Shown: piece by piece, positions 46,923 to 59,889 of the stretch | How positions within the stretch are numbered: the first letter of the stretch is position 1 | How the letters are laid out: each line of letters begins with the position of its first letter | NCBI GenBank assembly: GCA_029783825.1 | Contig: JAREIK010000747.1 | Span: 27,033 to 91,032, forward strand | DNA from: Sapria himalayana | Taxonomy: Eukaryota > Streptophyta > Magnoliopsida > Malpighiales > Rafflesiaceae | Direction: 5' to 3' | Length of the DNA stretch: 64,000 nt | The notes under the pieces: generated by a model | What the model was told of the DNA's origin: nothing | The model's database searches: none | Seen by the model: only the letters and a program-made list of their open reading frames with translations | Program-made: the position numbers and the translations under genes

Positions 46923-49310
46923 GATCTATCTATCTGTCTATTTTTCAGTGTATCTTTAAATCAATCTATATATTTATCTTTGTATCAATCTGTCTATGTA
47001 TCCTCTTTCTATCTATCCATCCATCTATTGATCTGTTTATCAATCAATCAATTTATCTATTTATCTATCTATCTGTCTATCTTTTATCTATTTATCTATC
47101 AATCTATTTATCTATTTGTCTATATATCTATCTATTAGTTTATCTATTTTTATATCTATCTATCTATATATCTATTTGTATATCTATCTATCTGCCTATC
47201 TATCTATCTATCTAACAATCTATTTATCCATCTATCTATCTATCTACCTATCTTTTTGTCTATCTAACTATCTAACTATCAAACTACATATTTATTTATG
47301 TGTCTACTTATCAATCTACCTTTCTATCTATCTATCTTTCTATCAATTTGTTGATAAACCTATTTGTCTATGTGTCTTTCTTTCTGCCTATCTATCGATC
47401 TATTAATTTGTCTATGAATCATTATATCTATCTATCTTTCAATCAATCTATCAATCTTTATAGTAATCTATCTGTCTGTCTGTCTATCAATCTATTTATC
47501 AATCGGTTTATCAATATGTCTATTTATATATTTATTAATCTATATATATATCAATATGTCTATTAATCTATCTATCAATCTATCTATCTATTTTTTTATC
47601 CATCTATTTATATATTTATCTATCAATATATCAATCTATTTGTATATCTATCTAACAAACTATATATCTATCTATTTGTCTGTCTATTTGTCTATCTGTC
47701 AATTGATCTATCTATCTTTCTATTTATCTGTATATATATATATATATATATCGATCTATCTATTGATCTATCTATATATCTGTCTATTTATATATCAATC
47801 TTTCTATCTATCTATCTGTATATTTATATGTCTATCTATCGGTCTATTTATCTATCATTCAATCTGTCTATCTAACTAACTAACTATCTATCTATCTTGC
47901 TATCTATCCATCTATCTATTTATCTATGTATCTATCTTTCAACTATCTATCTATCTACCTATCCATCTATCTATCAATCTTTTTATTTATCTATCTGTTT
48001 ATCTATCTATATATCTATTTGTATATTTATCTATCCATCTGTCTATCTATCGCTCTATTTATATGTCTATCTAATTGGCTATATATCAGTCTATTTATTT
48101 GTCTCTCAATCTATCTATCAATCTATCTATAAATCTAACTATCAATGTGTATATAAATCTGTCCTTCAATGAATATATCAATAAATCGATCAATCTGTAT
48201 ATTAATTTGTCTAACTATATCTATCTATTAATATATTTGTCTGTCTGTCTATTAATCTATATATAAATCTATTTATCAATATAATTATCTATCAATCTAT
48301 CTTTCTATCTAATTATATATCTATCTATCTATATAACTGTCTGTCTATGTATCTTTTAATCTATTAGTTTATTTATTCTTTATTTATCAATCTATCAATC
48401 TATCTGTATATCTATTTGTCTATCTATTAGTTTAATTATTTGTTTATCTATCTATCTAATTAGTTGTATATCTATTTGCTATCTATTTTTAATCTATTTG
48501 TCTATATATCTATCTATATATTAATCTATCTATCCATCTATTAATCTATCTATCCATCTATCTATCATTTTATCTATCAGTTTATCTATCTGTATATCAA
48601 TTTGTATATCTATCTCTATATCAATCTATCTATCTAACTATCTATATATCTATCTATGTGTCTATATATTTGTCTATCTATCTATCTATCTATCTATTTG
48701 TCTATCTATTTATTTATCTACCTATCTGTCTGTCTATCTATCAGTCTATCTATCTATTGATTCATCCATCAATTTGTCTATCTACCTATCTATATAAATG
48801 GTCTATATTTAAGTCTATGTATTCTATCTATCAATTTGTTTATATATCTGTCAATTAATCAATCTATCAATCATTCTATAAATATATCTATAAATCTATC
48901 TATTTATCTATCTATTAATCTATCTCTCTATCCATCTATCTACTAGTCTATCAATCTGATTAACAATCCGTGTATCAATTTGTCTATCAATTTGTCTATC
49001 TATTTGTATATCTATCTATCAATCTATATGACTATGAATCTATGTATCAATCTGTATATCTATATGTATATCTATATATCTTTATTTCAATTAGACTAGA
49101 TGTCTGTTTATTTATTTATCTATTTATCTATATATTTATCTATATATTTATCTATATGTCTATTTATCTATCTATCTATATGTCTGATTATTTATTTATC
49201 AATCAATCAGTCAATGAATTTATCTATCAATATATATATCAATCTATCTTTCTTTCTATCAGTATATCTATCTGTCTATCTATCTATCTATATGTCTATC
49301 TATCTATCTA

Positions 49311-49372
49311 TTATGTCTGAATCTCTCAATCAATCTATCTATTATGTCTGAATCTCTCAATCAATCTATCTA
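49311..49372 (+). repeat. Tandem duplication of a 31-bp unit
   Basis: TTATGTCTGAATCTCTCAAT plus CAATCTATCTA is present twice in a row without visible change. Confidence 0.95.
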
Positions 49373-49578
49373 TTAATTTGTGTATCAATTTTTCTATCAA
49401 TTTATCTACCAATCAATCATTCAATTTGTTTATTAATTTATTTATCTATATATCAATTGTGTGTCTATCTATATATCTATCTATTTGTCAATCTATTTGC
49501 ATATCTATATATCTATCTATTTTTCTATCTGTTTATCTATCTATCTGTCAATTGATCTATATATCTTTCTATCTATCA

Positions 49579-49581
<3 letters not shown>

Positions 49582-49622
<41 letters not shown>
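49582..49622. repeat. (TG)n tract, about 20 units
   Basis: An uninterrupted dinucleotide run in satellite. Confidence 0.95.
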
Positions 49623-49624
<2 letters not shown>

Positions 49625-50849
49625 CTATATCTATCGATCTAAATATTAATCTATCTATCTGTATATCTATCTTTCTATCTATATATCAATATATCTAAAT
49701 TTCTATCTATCAGTCTATTTATCAGTCATTAAATCTAACTATCTATCTTTCTATTTATCGATCTATCTATCTATGTATCTGTGTATTTAACTTTTAACTA
49801 TCTACTATCTATTTGTCTATCTATCTATCTTATTGTCTATCTATATGTTAATCTATCTATAAATCTATTTGTTTTTTTATCTTTCCAACTATTAATCTAT
49901 CTATCACTCTATTTATATGTCTATCTAATTGTCTATATATCTATCTTTTAATTTTCTTTCAATCTATCAATAAATATATCTATCAATATATCTATAAAAC
50001 TATCTATCAATTTGTATATAAATCTATCCTTCAATCAATCTATCAATAAATCTATCAATCTGTTTATCAATCTATCTATCTATATCTATCTATCTATTTA
50101 TCTACTAATCTATCTATAAATCTATCTATCAATATATCTATTAGATATATCAATCTATCTTTCTATCTATTTATCTATCTATATATCTATATATCTATAT
50201 ATCTATATGTATGCCTATGTATCTTTCAATCTATTAGTTTATTTATGTTGTATCTATCTATCTTTTTGTCTATATGTCTACCTATCTATCGGTATATTTA
50301 TTTTTATATCTATTTAAGTATTTATCTAACTATCTATATATCTATCTATGTGTCTTTATATTTATCTATATATTTTTCAATCTATTTGTCTATTTATTTG
50401 TTTATCTATCAATCTATCTAACTATCTATCTATCTATATGTCTATCAATCAATATATCTATTTATCTATTAATCCAACTATTAATTTGTCTATCAACCTA
50501 TCTATCTAAATGATCTATATTTATGTCTATCTGTTCAATCTTTAAATTTTTTATCTAACTATCAATTAATCAATCCATCTGTCTATCAATATGGTTATCA
50601 ATCTATGTATCAAACAGTGTATCAATTTGTTTATCTATTTGTATATTATCCATATATCTATCTGTCTATGAATCTTTGTATCAATCTGTTTATCTATTTG
50701 TATATCTATCTATCTATCTTTTAATTTATCTATTTTTCTATTTGTTTATCTATCTGTTTATCTATCTATCTATCTTTCTTTCTTTCTATCTGTCTATCAA
50801 TCTATCTATAAATTTGTATATTTATCTACCTATTACCTTTCTATTTATC

Positions 50850-50868
50850 CATTTATCTATATGTCTTT
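50850..50868. repeat. Target site duplication of LINE copy 4, left
   Basis: CATTTATCTATATGTCTTT, repeated exactly at 51539-51557. Confidence 0.9.
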
Positions 50869-51538
50869 TTTAAAGGTTTTGTTTATTAATTAGAACCCTC
50901 TCTTTTGGCGTAGGAATACCATTCGTACAAGCTACATCTACCCATTTCCCTTTTACACCCGATTCCTAAAGTTAGAGAAATGTAACAATCCATAATTTTA
51001 ATTAACTCATAATCTTTCCTAACTTTATAAGACATCTCGGAATTCTTGATAGAACTTGCTATGAAATTTGCATCCTCTATTGAACTTTGTATATATCTTT
51101 CCTGTGCTATCTTTGAAACCTTAAATCTTTGTGAAGTGTGTAACTCTATCAGCTCCGGCCAGCATGCTCCCTCACAGCTTCCTCTTCCAAATTCGACAAT
51201 CCAGCCTCTAAATTTCAAATCACTTGTCCATGCTCATTCTTTAGCATTTGAGTGTATCTAGTCCCATTTTCATTTCTTTAAACGATCCCACTTGTGATAT
51301 ATCCTACATGAAACAAAAGTATCAAATTTTTTCAAATAAAGGGTCCATTACTTACCTTCCTTTTGCCCGATACCACGAAGAGAATATCTCTTGTTCTTTG
51401 TATCCTACTTCCTCTTGAAGTGCTTTAAGAACAATTCCAGCTATCTTCCTTTTGCTGATCTCCCATTTGAAGTGACGCATACATTGACTAACTATCTAGG
51501 ACTCTTCTAATTCCTACAGACTTCCAGAATTTCAAAAA
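50869..51538 (-). mobile_element. L1-type LINE copy 4, strongly 5'-truncated (670 bp)
   Basis: A minus-strand insertion in satellite with an exact 19-bp target duplication. It consists only of 3' untranslated sequence, ending in the same motif as copies 2 and 3 (50891-50924) with AATAAA and an A-rich tail. The minus-strand frame at 50886-51218 (110 codons) lies in this 3' UTR, shows no known domain and is probably not coding. Confidence 0.88.
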
Positions 51539-52184
51539 CATTTATCTATATGTCTTTCAATCTATTAATCAAATAATTTGTTTGTCTATCTTTGTATCTA
51601 TCTATTTATTTATCTATTTGTCTATATATTTTTAAATCTATTTATCTATTTATGTGTCTATATATCTATCAGCCTATCAATATATATATATCTATCTAAT
51701 TATCTAACTAACTATCTATTTATCTACCTATATATATATATATATATATATATATCTGTCTGTCTATATATATGTCAATCTATTTGTCAATCTATTTTTC
51801 TATATATCTATCTATATATCATTCTATCTATCTATATATCTATTAGTTTGTCTAACAATCTGTCTCTCTATTTGTCTATTTATGTGTCTATATATCTATC
51901 AGCCTATCAATATATATATATATCTCTCTCTCTCTCTCTAATTGTCTGTCTATATATTTGACTTTCTATTTGTCTATTTATATGTCTATCTATATGTCTA
52001 TCTATATATCTATCTATCTATCTGTCTAACTATCTAAATATCTATCTATCTATCTATCAATCTATCATTCTATCTATCAATTTTTCTATCAATTTATCTC
52101 TCTATTTGTCTATCTATGTGTCTCTATATCTATTTGCCTATCAATTAGTCTATCTATATCAATATAAATTTATCGATCTATATG
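51539..52184 (+). repeat. Degenerate TATC/TCTA satellite, block 7
   Basis: A short satellite block between LINE copy 4 and the hAT element. Its first 19 bp are the right target duplication of LINE copy 4 and its last 8 bp the left target duplication of the hAT. CTATTTATGTGTCTATATAT followed by CTATCAGCCTATC occurs twice (near 51647 and 51878), a local duplication of about 230 bp period. Confidence 0.93.
52177..52184. repeat. hAT target site duplication, left
   Basis: TCTATATG, identical to 55817-55824. Eight bp is the length diagnostic of hAT elements. Confidence 0.85.
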
Positions 52185-52195
52185 TAAAGGTGTCC

Positions 52196-52490
52196 ACTGG
52201 GCTGGCCTGGCTCGGCCCGGCCCGACACGAGGCACGGCATGGTTCGGTCGTGCCTGGGCCGGCCCGACACGGAAAAATATCATGCCCAGGCCCGTGACGT
52301 GCCTGACCCAGCATGGTTTGGCCAGTGGCATGGCATACCAGCACAGGTTCATCCCATGTCGGGTGTCCCCCGAGCCTAACCCCGCGAGCGCCCCACACCC
52401 CTCCCGCAAAAAAGACAGCGGGTCGGGTCTGATTGGACCTGTCCCGCAGTCCCACGAGGCCCGAACCGACGCAATCCCCCCACCCCCCAA
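52196..52490 (+). repeat. hAT left subterminal repeat region
   Basis: GC-rich words (CTCGGCCCGGCCCGACACG, GGCACGGCATGG) in both orientations, in sharp contrast to the AT-rich satellite next to it. Open frames on both strands here follow from base composition and are not genes. Confidence 0.8.
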
Positions 52491-52525
52491 CTGAAAAAAA
52501 AATTAATAAAAAATTTAATTTTCAG

Positions 52526-52590
52526 CCGTTGGATCTCACCTCCAATGGCTAGGGGGCAGGATCCAACGGTCCTCGTGATCCTGCCCCCTA
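52526..52590. repeat. Nested inverted repeats in hAT leader
   Basis: CCGTTGGAT (52526-52534) pairs with ATCCAACGG (52561-52569), and TAGGGGGCAGGATC (52550-52563) pairs with GATCCTGCCCCCTA (52577-52590). The two stems overlap and would be mutually exclusive. Confidence 0.8.
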
Positions 52591-53008
52591 AAGAAGTAAA
52601 AAAATTCAAAAAATTAAAAAAAAATTATTTTTTTTTTAAAAAAATTATCTTTAATCTATATATTCCACCCTCATCTCTTTAACATTTATGTTTTCATAAA
52701 CATGAATTCTCTCAAATCGTTCAATTTCTCTCTCGAAAATCTTGCTTCTCTCTCTTGGTACTCGGGATTTCGGCATTCAGCTTGGATTTTTGGGAATCTC
52801 AACTTGAGTTTTGAACTTAGAGCTTGACTGTGGTGCACTGTGGATGTGACCGATCGCACTGCTTTTACCGGGTAATTTATTTTAAGTTTTTTAACTCTCT
52901 CTCTCTCTCTCTCGCTCTCTAGTTTCTCACTCTATACCAAAAATAAAAAAAATTAAAAGCTGTCTTCTAGTCTCTAAAAAACTATTCTGAATAACAAAAT
53001 TCCTAAAA
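52591..53008 (+). promoter_or_regulatory. hAT transposase 5' region
   Basis: Non-coding leader between the GC-rich end and the transposase start. It has a TATATATT word at about 52659 and a CT-rich microsatellite at 52897-52920. A promoter here is inferred from position only. Confidence 0.4.
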
Positions 53009-55125
53009 ATGACAAATACAACTGAAACATATTTATATTTAGAAAATGAAAATATTATACAGAGGTCTGAGGCTGCTAAAACTTTGGTTTCTCCAGTCGT
53101 CTCAATCCAAACTTCTAAAAAACAAAAAACTAGGAGGACTTCTGTAGTTTGGACTCATTTTAATATAATAAAACAAATAAATGGTAGGGGTGAGGAACAA
53201 GAAATGCCACAGTGCAAATATTGTATGGGACTTTTAACATGTAAGAGTTCGTTTGGGACTGGGCACCTTAAGAGGCATGCCAAATTATGCACCAAAAAAC
53301 ATGGTCCATTAGATCCTAGGCAAACCCAACTTGGCACTGCATTTTTTGAGACTGGATCGAGTTCAGTCTCAAAGTTTACTCCCTTCATATACTCCAGTGA
53401 GTTGGGTAGGGACGGCTTAGCCAGACTTATCACATTGATGGGTCTTCCGATCAGATTTTTAAAAGATCCAAGGGTAGTACGCATCATGTAGACATATTTT
53501 CAGCCTACTTATCATTTGATTCCTAGGTCCACATCTAGGAATCACATACTAGAGATATATAAGTTAGAAAAACAAAAAAAATAATTAATGAATTTATGGC
53601 ATATGGTGGAGTGGGGTCCATGACATCCGATATATGGACAAGTCACGATGAATCATCTTATGCATGTCTCACCAGCCACTATGTAGATTCTAACTGGACT
53701 ATGAATAAAATAATTTTAGGATTCTCTGAGATTCTTCATCCTCATGATGGCCCGGCCATTTTTGAGTGTATGATGAAAATCTTTAGAGAATATAAAATTC
53801 AAAATAAAATTTTTAGTGCCACATTTGATAAAGCATCAAATATTGGAGTAGCGATCAACATGTTTGTTAGGAATATTAGAGATGCACCATTAAGAGAGAT
53901 CTTTCATGTCAGATGCATGTGTCACGTGATTAACCTGATTGTTCAAGTGAGGATGAAGGTGTGTTCCCCCGCATTGGATAATATACGTAATTCACTAAAA
54001 TATATTCACACTCTTCGTAGACAACAAGAGTTTGGTAGTCTCTATTTGTCTGCGAATCTTAAGAAGAAGAAATTCCAATCTGATGTGAGACATCGTTGGA
54101 ATTACATGTAACTGATGTTAGAATCATGTGTTGGATACGAACACGTGATATCCAACTACGTCAATAGTAAGAGTGACGAACTTATTATTGACGACACTGA
54201 CTAGGCTTCAAGAATTTCATTTATGAAATTCCTGAAGATTTTTTATGACACGAAGAACATGTGTTCATCAGTTTATATGCCAACGACTTGCATTGCACTC
54301 CGGTGCAAATACAACATTAGTAGCCTGTTTAGGAAGTATCGATCTGACCCGACACTTAGCCATATGGTTGAAGAGATGGAAACCAAGTACTTGAAGTACT
54401 GGTCCACCGTTCCATCTCTTTATTGCCTCGCTGCATGCATGGTCCCTAGGGTTAAGGTGGAAGGGGTAGAAAACACCCTAACCTACATTTCCTCGTGCAT
54501 GAACCTGGAATAGCCACCTGAAGTGTTCAATCACGAGAAGTTGACTGACTTGTTCACATACTACGATACTAGGTATGGTGGTGGTGGTAGTGAGACTATG
54601 ATTACGGACATTGATACCTTGTTCGGAGATGACAATTTTTCCATTCAGCTAGCGAGGGGGAAATGTTGGGGTGGACCATTACATAGGAGCGAGCTTTCTC
54701 GGTACTTAGATACCGATTACTACTCAATCCTATCACATTCTGATACTAAGAATCTTGATATATTACAGTGGTGGAAATCATATGAGTCCACATTTCCCAT
54801 GCTATCGAGGATGGCACGGAATCTACTGACTCCTCCGGTGTCAAGCGTAGCATCGGAGTCTATTTTTTCTGTTGCAGTGAACATGATTTTGGATAGAAGA
54901 TCGAGATTACGTCTAGATATTGTTGAGGCCTTGACTTGTTTGATGGATTTGAAGGATTCGAGGTTTATCTTCTATGATCGTGCTAGAGCTGGGACTGGGA
55001 CAGAGACTGTAGCTGCATTCACTACGATAGTGGGGGAGTTGATTGCTGATGATGATGATTCATATAATACTGATCTTGATGTTGCGGCTGATGATGCTCA
55101 TGATATGCCGATTGACGATTTATGA
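53009..55125 (+). pseudogene. hAT transposase pseudogene
   Basis: The transposase would cut and join the element ends. The N-terminal part (53009-53491) has a BED zinc finger, CKYC...HLKRH, at residues about 70-92. A TAG at 53489-53491 follows. The frame then shifts near 53580 in an A run. From 53596 on all open parts share one frame: TSDIWTS and FDKASNIG carry the two conserved Asp positions, HVRCMCHVINLIVQ follows, and the C-terminal dimerisation domain has ILQWWKSYESTFPMLSRMA and PPVSSVASESIFS with the catalytic Glu. It ends with an Asp-rich tail. Further stops are at 54109-54111, about 54202 and 54511-54513. About 700 codons, usual for the family. Catalytic positions remain, but it cannot make full-length protein. 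Confidence 0.93.
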
Positions 55126-55552
55126 TAATCTACTATTTTTTTATTTCGATGTTTTGTTTTTTATTGATTGTATGCTTTATTTATACGTATGCTGAAACTG
55201 TAATTTGTTTGGTAAGGACCTTCGGTATCAAATGACTGATTTGTCATTTTTCATTTGAGTTGCTTATGTTTTTTCTATTTTTATTTTTTTAACAAAATAT
55301 ATTGATTTATTTATTTTTTTTGTTTTAATTTTTGATTTAAAAATTTATAATTATATTATATAAATCTAATAAATTGTAAACTAATTTTATATTACATTAT
55401 AAAAAAAATTTTAATCTTTGTTAATTTAATAAATTTTAACATTTTTTATATTATAAATATATAATATTATACATTATCTAAAATTTTATATATAATTTAA
55501 TAATTTATATAAATAAAATAATAAAGAAAATTCAAAAAAAAAATTTTACTGG
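55126..55552 (+). other. hAT 3' untranslated AT-rich region
   Basis: Very AT-rich sequence after the transposase stop, with AATAAA-like words; no coding potential. Polyadenylation of the transposase mRNA would be expected here. Confidence 0.5.
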
Positions 55553-55805
55553 CCCGTACGGCTCGGTTTGGCCCATACGGCCAGGCCGGGCCCGAGCATG
55601 CCCGGCACGGCATTGCACGGCCTACCGTGCCTACGGGCCATGCGGGTCATGCTTTTTAAAATAGTGCCGGGCCAGGCACGGCACGGTACAGAAACTGTGT
55701 CGGGCTAGGCACGGCACGGTACAGTGACAGTGTCGTGCCTGGCCCAGCACGAAGGCACGCTCGTGCCCAAAAAAAATGGGCCAGGCTGGTTAGGCCGGGC
55801 CCGTT
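55553..55805 (+). repeat. hAT right subterminal repeat region
   Basis: GC-rich with repeated words: GGCACGGCACGGTACAG appears twice (about 55674 and 55710), plus several GGCACGG and GGGCC words. It mirrors the left end. Confidence 0.85.
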
Positions 55806-55816
55806 TGACACCTCCA

Positions 55817-55824
55817 TCTATATG
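55817..55824. repeat. hAT target site duplication, right
   Basis: TCTATATG, the partner of 52177-52184. Confidence 0.85.
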
Positions 55825-56071
55825 TCTATCAGTTTGTCAACAATCTATCTATCAATCTATTTATCAATCTATTTATCAATCTATCTATGAATCTATCTAT
55901 CAATATGTCTATTTATTTATCTATAAATCTTTTATCTATCTATGTATCAATGTGTCTATAAATCTATCTATGAATATGTCTATTAATATGTCTATCAATC
56001 TATCTATTAATCTATCAATCTATCTCTATATATCTATCTATAAATCTATCTACAAATCTATCTATTAATTT

Positions 56072-56074
<3 letters not shown>

Positions 56075-56110
<36 letters not shown>
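56075..56110. repeat. (TA)n tract
   Basis: A dinucleotide run of about 17 units. Confidence 0.9.
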
Positions 56111-56111
<1 letters not shown>

Positions 56112-58027
56112 ATCTATATATATTTCTAACTGTTGATATGTCAGTCTATCTATCTATCTATCTTTTTTATCTATCTATCAATCTATCAATTTATCTTCTA
56201 TCTAACTATCGATTTGTCTATCTATCAGTATACCAATCAAATAGTTTATTTTCCTATTAATCTATCTATCAATGTGTATATTAATCTATATATCATTCTA
56301 TCTATCAATATGTCTATCTATCTATCTTTCTATCTATGAATCTTTCAATCAATCTTTTTATTGATCTATTTATCTCTCTATCATTTTATCTTTTTAGTTG
56401 TCTTTCTGTCTATCTATCAATCTATCTTTGTATCTATTTGACTATAAATCTATATATCTATCTATCTACCTATCTTTCTATGTATTTGTCTATCTATCTG
56501 TCTATCTTTTTATCTATCTTTCTATATGTCTATATATATATATATCTGTCTATCTGTTTGTCTGTCATTCTATCTGTATAACTATCCATCTATCAAATTG
56601 TGTGTGTGTGTGTGTGTGTATCTATTTGTCTATTTATTTATCTATATATGTATTTATCTATATGTCTATCAAATTATATATCTATTTGTCTATCTTTCTA
56701 AGTATCTACCTACCTATCTATATATCTATCTATATATCTATCTATATATCTATTAGTCTATCTATCTATCTATCTATCTACCTACCTGTATGTATATCAA
56801 TCTGTCTATCAAACTATCTATTAATCTATTTATCAATCTATCTATCAATTTGTATATCAATTTGTTTATCAATTTGGCTATCATTCTATCAATCAATCTA
56901 TTTATCTATCTTTTTATGTATCTATTTGTTAATCTATCTTCTATCTCGCTATCTATATATTTATCTATTTGTCTATCTATATATTTATCTATCAATTTAT
57001 CTAACTATTAGTATATCTATTTATCTATCTAACTGCATATCTATTTATTTATCAATATATCTATAAATCTATCTATGTGTCTACCAATCTTTCTTTAAAT
57101 TTGTCTATCAATCTATCTTTCTATATATCTATCTATCTAGCTATTTAATATATATATATATATATATATAAAATAAATGTATCTATCCATCTGTCTATAA
57201 ATTGATCTATCTATCTGTCAATTAATCTATCTATTTATCTACCTATCTATCTTTCTATCAATATGTTTGTATTTATTTTTGTATATCTATCTATTTATAT
57301 ATCAATCAATCAATATATCTATCTATCAATCTAATTATCTATCTACCTATTTATCTATCTGTCTGTATAATCTATCTATCTGTGTGTATAATCTATCTAT
57401 CTAATGATCTATCTATCTGTCTATCTATCTATCTATATGTTTATATATATGTCAATCTATTTGTCTATCTATGTGTTTATCTATCTTTGAATCAATCTAT
57501 CTATCAATCTGTCTATCAATTTGTGTATCAAACTATCTATCTATTCATCTATCTTTATATATATTTATCTATCTATATGTCTATCAATTTATTAATATGT
57601 CTATTTATCAATCAATCTATCTATCTTTATATCAATTTATTTATTAATTTATCTATCTATCTCTCAATTAATCTGTCTATCAATCTATCAATCAATATAT
57701 ATATCAATATGACTATCTATTTGTCGATCAAAATGTTTATCTATCTCACTATCAATGTGTCTATAATTTATCTATCAATCTGTCAAACTATCTATCTATC
57801 TATCTTTTTATAAATCTATCTATCTATCTGATTATATATCTCTATATCTTTAAATGTAATTATCAATCTATCTATATATCTATCTAAATATCTTACTATT
57901 TGTTTATCTATTTTTCTGTATATCTATCTATCTTGATATCTATCTATCTATGTATCTATTTTTCTATCTTTTTGTCTATCTAACTATCTATCTATATATC
58001 TATCAGTCTAATAATATTATTATCATT

Positions 58028-58059
<32 letters not shown>

Positions 58060-59868
58060 ATAGCTATCAATCGTGTTTTCTGTCTATAAATGTATCAATT
58101 AATATGTCTATTTATATATCTATCTAACATTCTATCATTTTATAAGTCTATTTGTAAATCTATCTATCTATCTATATGACTATCAATCTATAAATCTATA
58201 TATGAATCTCTTTCTATATATGTCTATCTTTTTGTCAATCTATCTTTCAATCTTTTTCTTTATCTATCCATCTATTTGTCTATCTATATGTCTATCTATC
58301 ACTCTTTCCATCATGAAATCTAACTATCTATATATCTTTATATCAATCTGTCTATTTATCTATATATCTATCTATCTATTAGTATAAGTATCTTTCTATC
58401 TTTCTATCAATCTTTCTATGTATCTTTCTATCTATCTATCGATCTGTTTGTCTTTCTTTTTATCTATCTATCTATCTATATATTTATATATATCTTTCAA
58501 TTTGAATATTTATTTGTCTATCTATCTTTATATCTACCTGTCTATCAATTTATCAATTTGACTATCAATCTATCTATTTATCTATTTGTCAATCAATCTG
58601 TTTATCAATCTATCTTTCAATAATTCTATCAATTTGTATATCAATCTTTCTATCAATCTAACTATAAATTTACCTATCAGTCTATCTATCATTGTATCTA
58701 TCAATATGTTTATTTAGTTCTCTATCTATCTATCTATCTACTTGTTTATCTATATATCTTGAAGAATATCTATCTGTCTATTTATCTATCTATTTATCTA
58801 TCTATCTTTCAATCATTTTCTATATATATATATGTTTATTAATCTATCTATCTATCTTTATATCAATCTATCTATCAAACTATCTAATACCTATCTAGAT
58901 GACTATATGTTTGCATGTCTCTCTATTTGTTTGTCTATCTATCTGTCTATTTATATGTATTTATGTGTGTTTATCTATCTACCTACCTACCTTACTATCT
59001 CCCAATTTGAATATCTATCTTTTTGTCTATCTGTATGTCTATCTATCTATGTGTATGTCTGTATGAAAAACTATCATTTTTTATATCAATCTATATATCT
59101 ATATATCTATATATCTGTCTATCTGTCAATTTTTCCACCTGTCTATCTGGTATCTACATGTTTGACTTTTTGTCTATCTATCTATCTATCTAACTATCTA
59201 TCTGTCTATCTAACTATATATTTTTCTATCTATTTGTCTATCTATTTTTCTGTCTGCATGTATGTCTGTATGTGTAGATATTTATCTATTTATCTATCTA
59301 TCTCTTTATCTATCTATCTAATTATCTATTTAGCTATCTATTATCTAATTGTCTATCTATTTTTAAATCTATCTATCTGTCTGTCTGTCTGAACGTCTAT
59401 CTATCTATTTATTTGTATATCTATCTATCAATAATTATATTAATATGTGTATCTTTCTGGCTATCTATGTATTTATCTATCTATCTATTTTTCTATCTAT
59501 CTGTCTGTCTATTAGTCTATCTATATGTCTATATATTTGTATATCTATCTTTATATCTATAAATCTATCTATATAACTATTTATCTGTTTATCTAACTAT
59601 CTTTCTATTAGTCTATCTATCTATATATCTATTTATCTATCTATCTATTTTTTTATCTTTTTGTCTATCTATTTGTCTATCTATCTATCTAATAATCTGT
59701 CAATCTATCTATCAATCTAAATGCATTTTGTCTATCAATATGTCTATCAATCTATTTATCAATATTTTTATCTATCTATCTATCTACTTATTTGTCTACA
59801 AATTAATCTATTTATTTTTCTATCTTTCTATATATCTATCTATTTGCCTATATATAAATATAGATATA

Positions 59869-59889
59869 TGTGTGTGTGTGTGTGTGTGT
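59869..59889. repeat. (TG)n tract
   Basis: A dinucleotide run of about 10 units inside satellite. Confidence 0.9.

Larger units (their letters stand above)
46923..50868 (+). repeat. Degenerate TATC/TCTA satellite, block 6
   Basis: TATC/TCTA satellite, same polarity, with one (TG)n run and a perfect 31-bp tandem duplication. It ends at the 3' terminus of LINE copy 4. Confidence 0.95.
52185..55816 (+). mobile_element. hAT-superfamily DNA transposon, 3.6 kb, disabled
   Basis: The ends are imperfect inverted repeats with the hAT-type core AGGTGTC: TAAAGGTGTC at the left and GACACCTCCA at the right. They are flanked by a perfect 8-bp duplication of satellite sequence. Both ends (about 52196-52490 and 55553-55805) are GC-rich with many GGCACGG and GGCCCGGC words, the subterminal repeats expected to bind transposase. 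The centre holds a hAT transposase gene with several stops. Both ends look complete, so it could have been moved by an active relative. Confidence 0.93.

Noticed and set aside
50886..51218. A 110-codon minus-strand frame that could be a small gene
   Set aside because: It lies inside a 5'-truncated LINE 3' UTR with exact target duplications and has no recognisable domain.
52159..52609. Open frames on both strands over the GC-rich hAT left end
   Set aside because: They overlap each other and lie in non-coding subterminal repeats; their length is explained by high GC and few stops.
53155..53487. A 110-codon minus-strand frame
   Set aside because: Antisense shadow of the hAT transposase N-terminal region, which has a recognisable BED finger on the plus strand.
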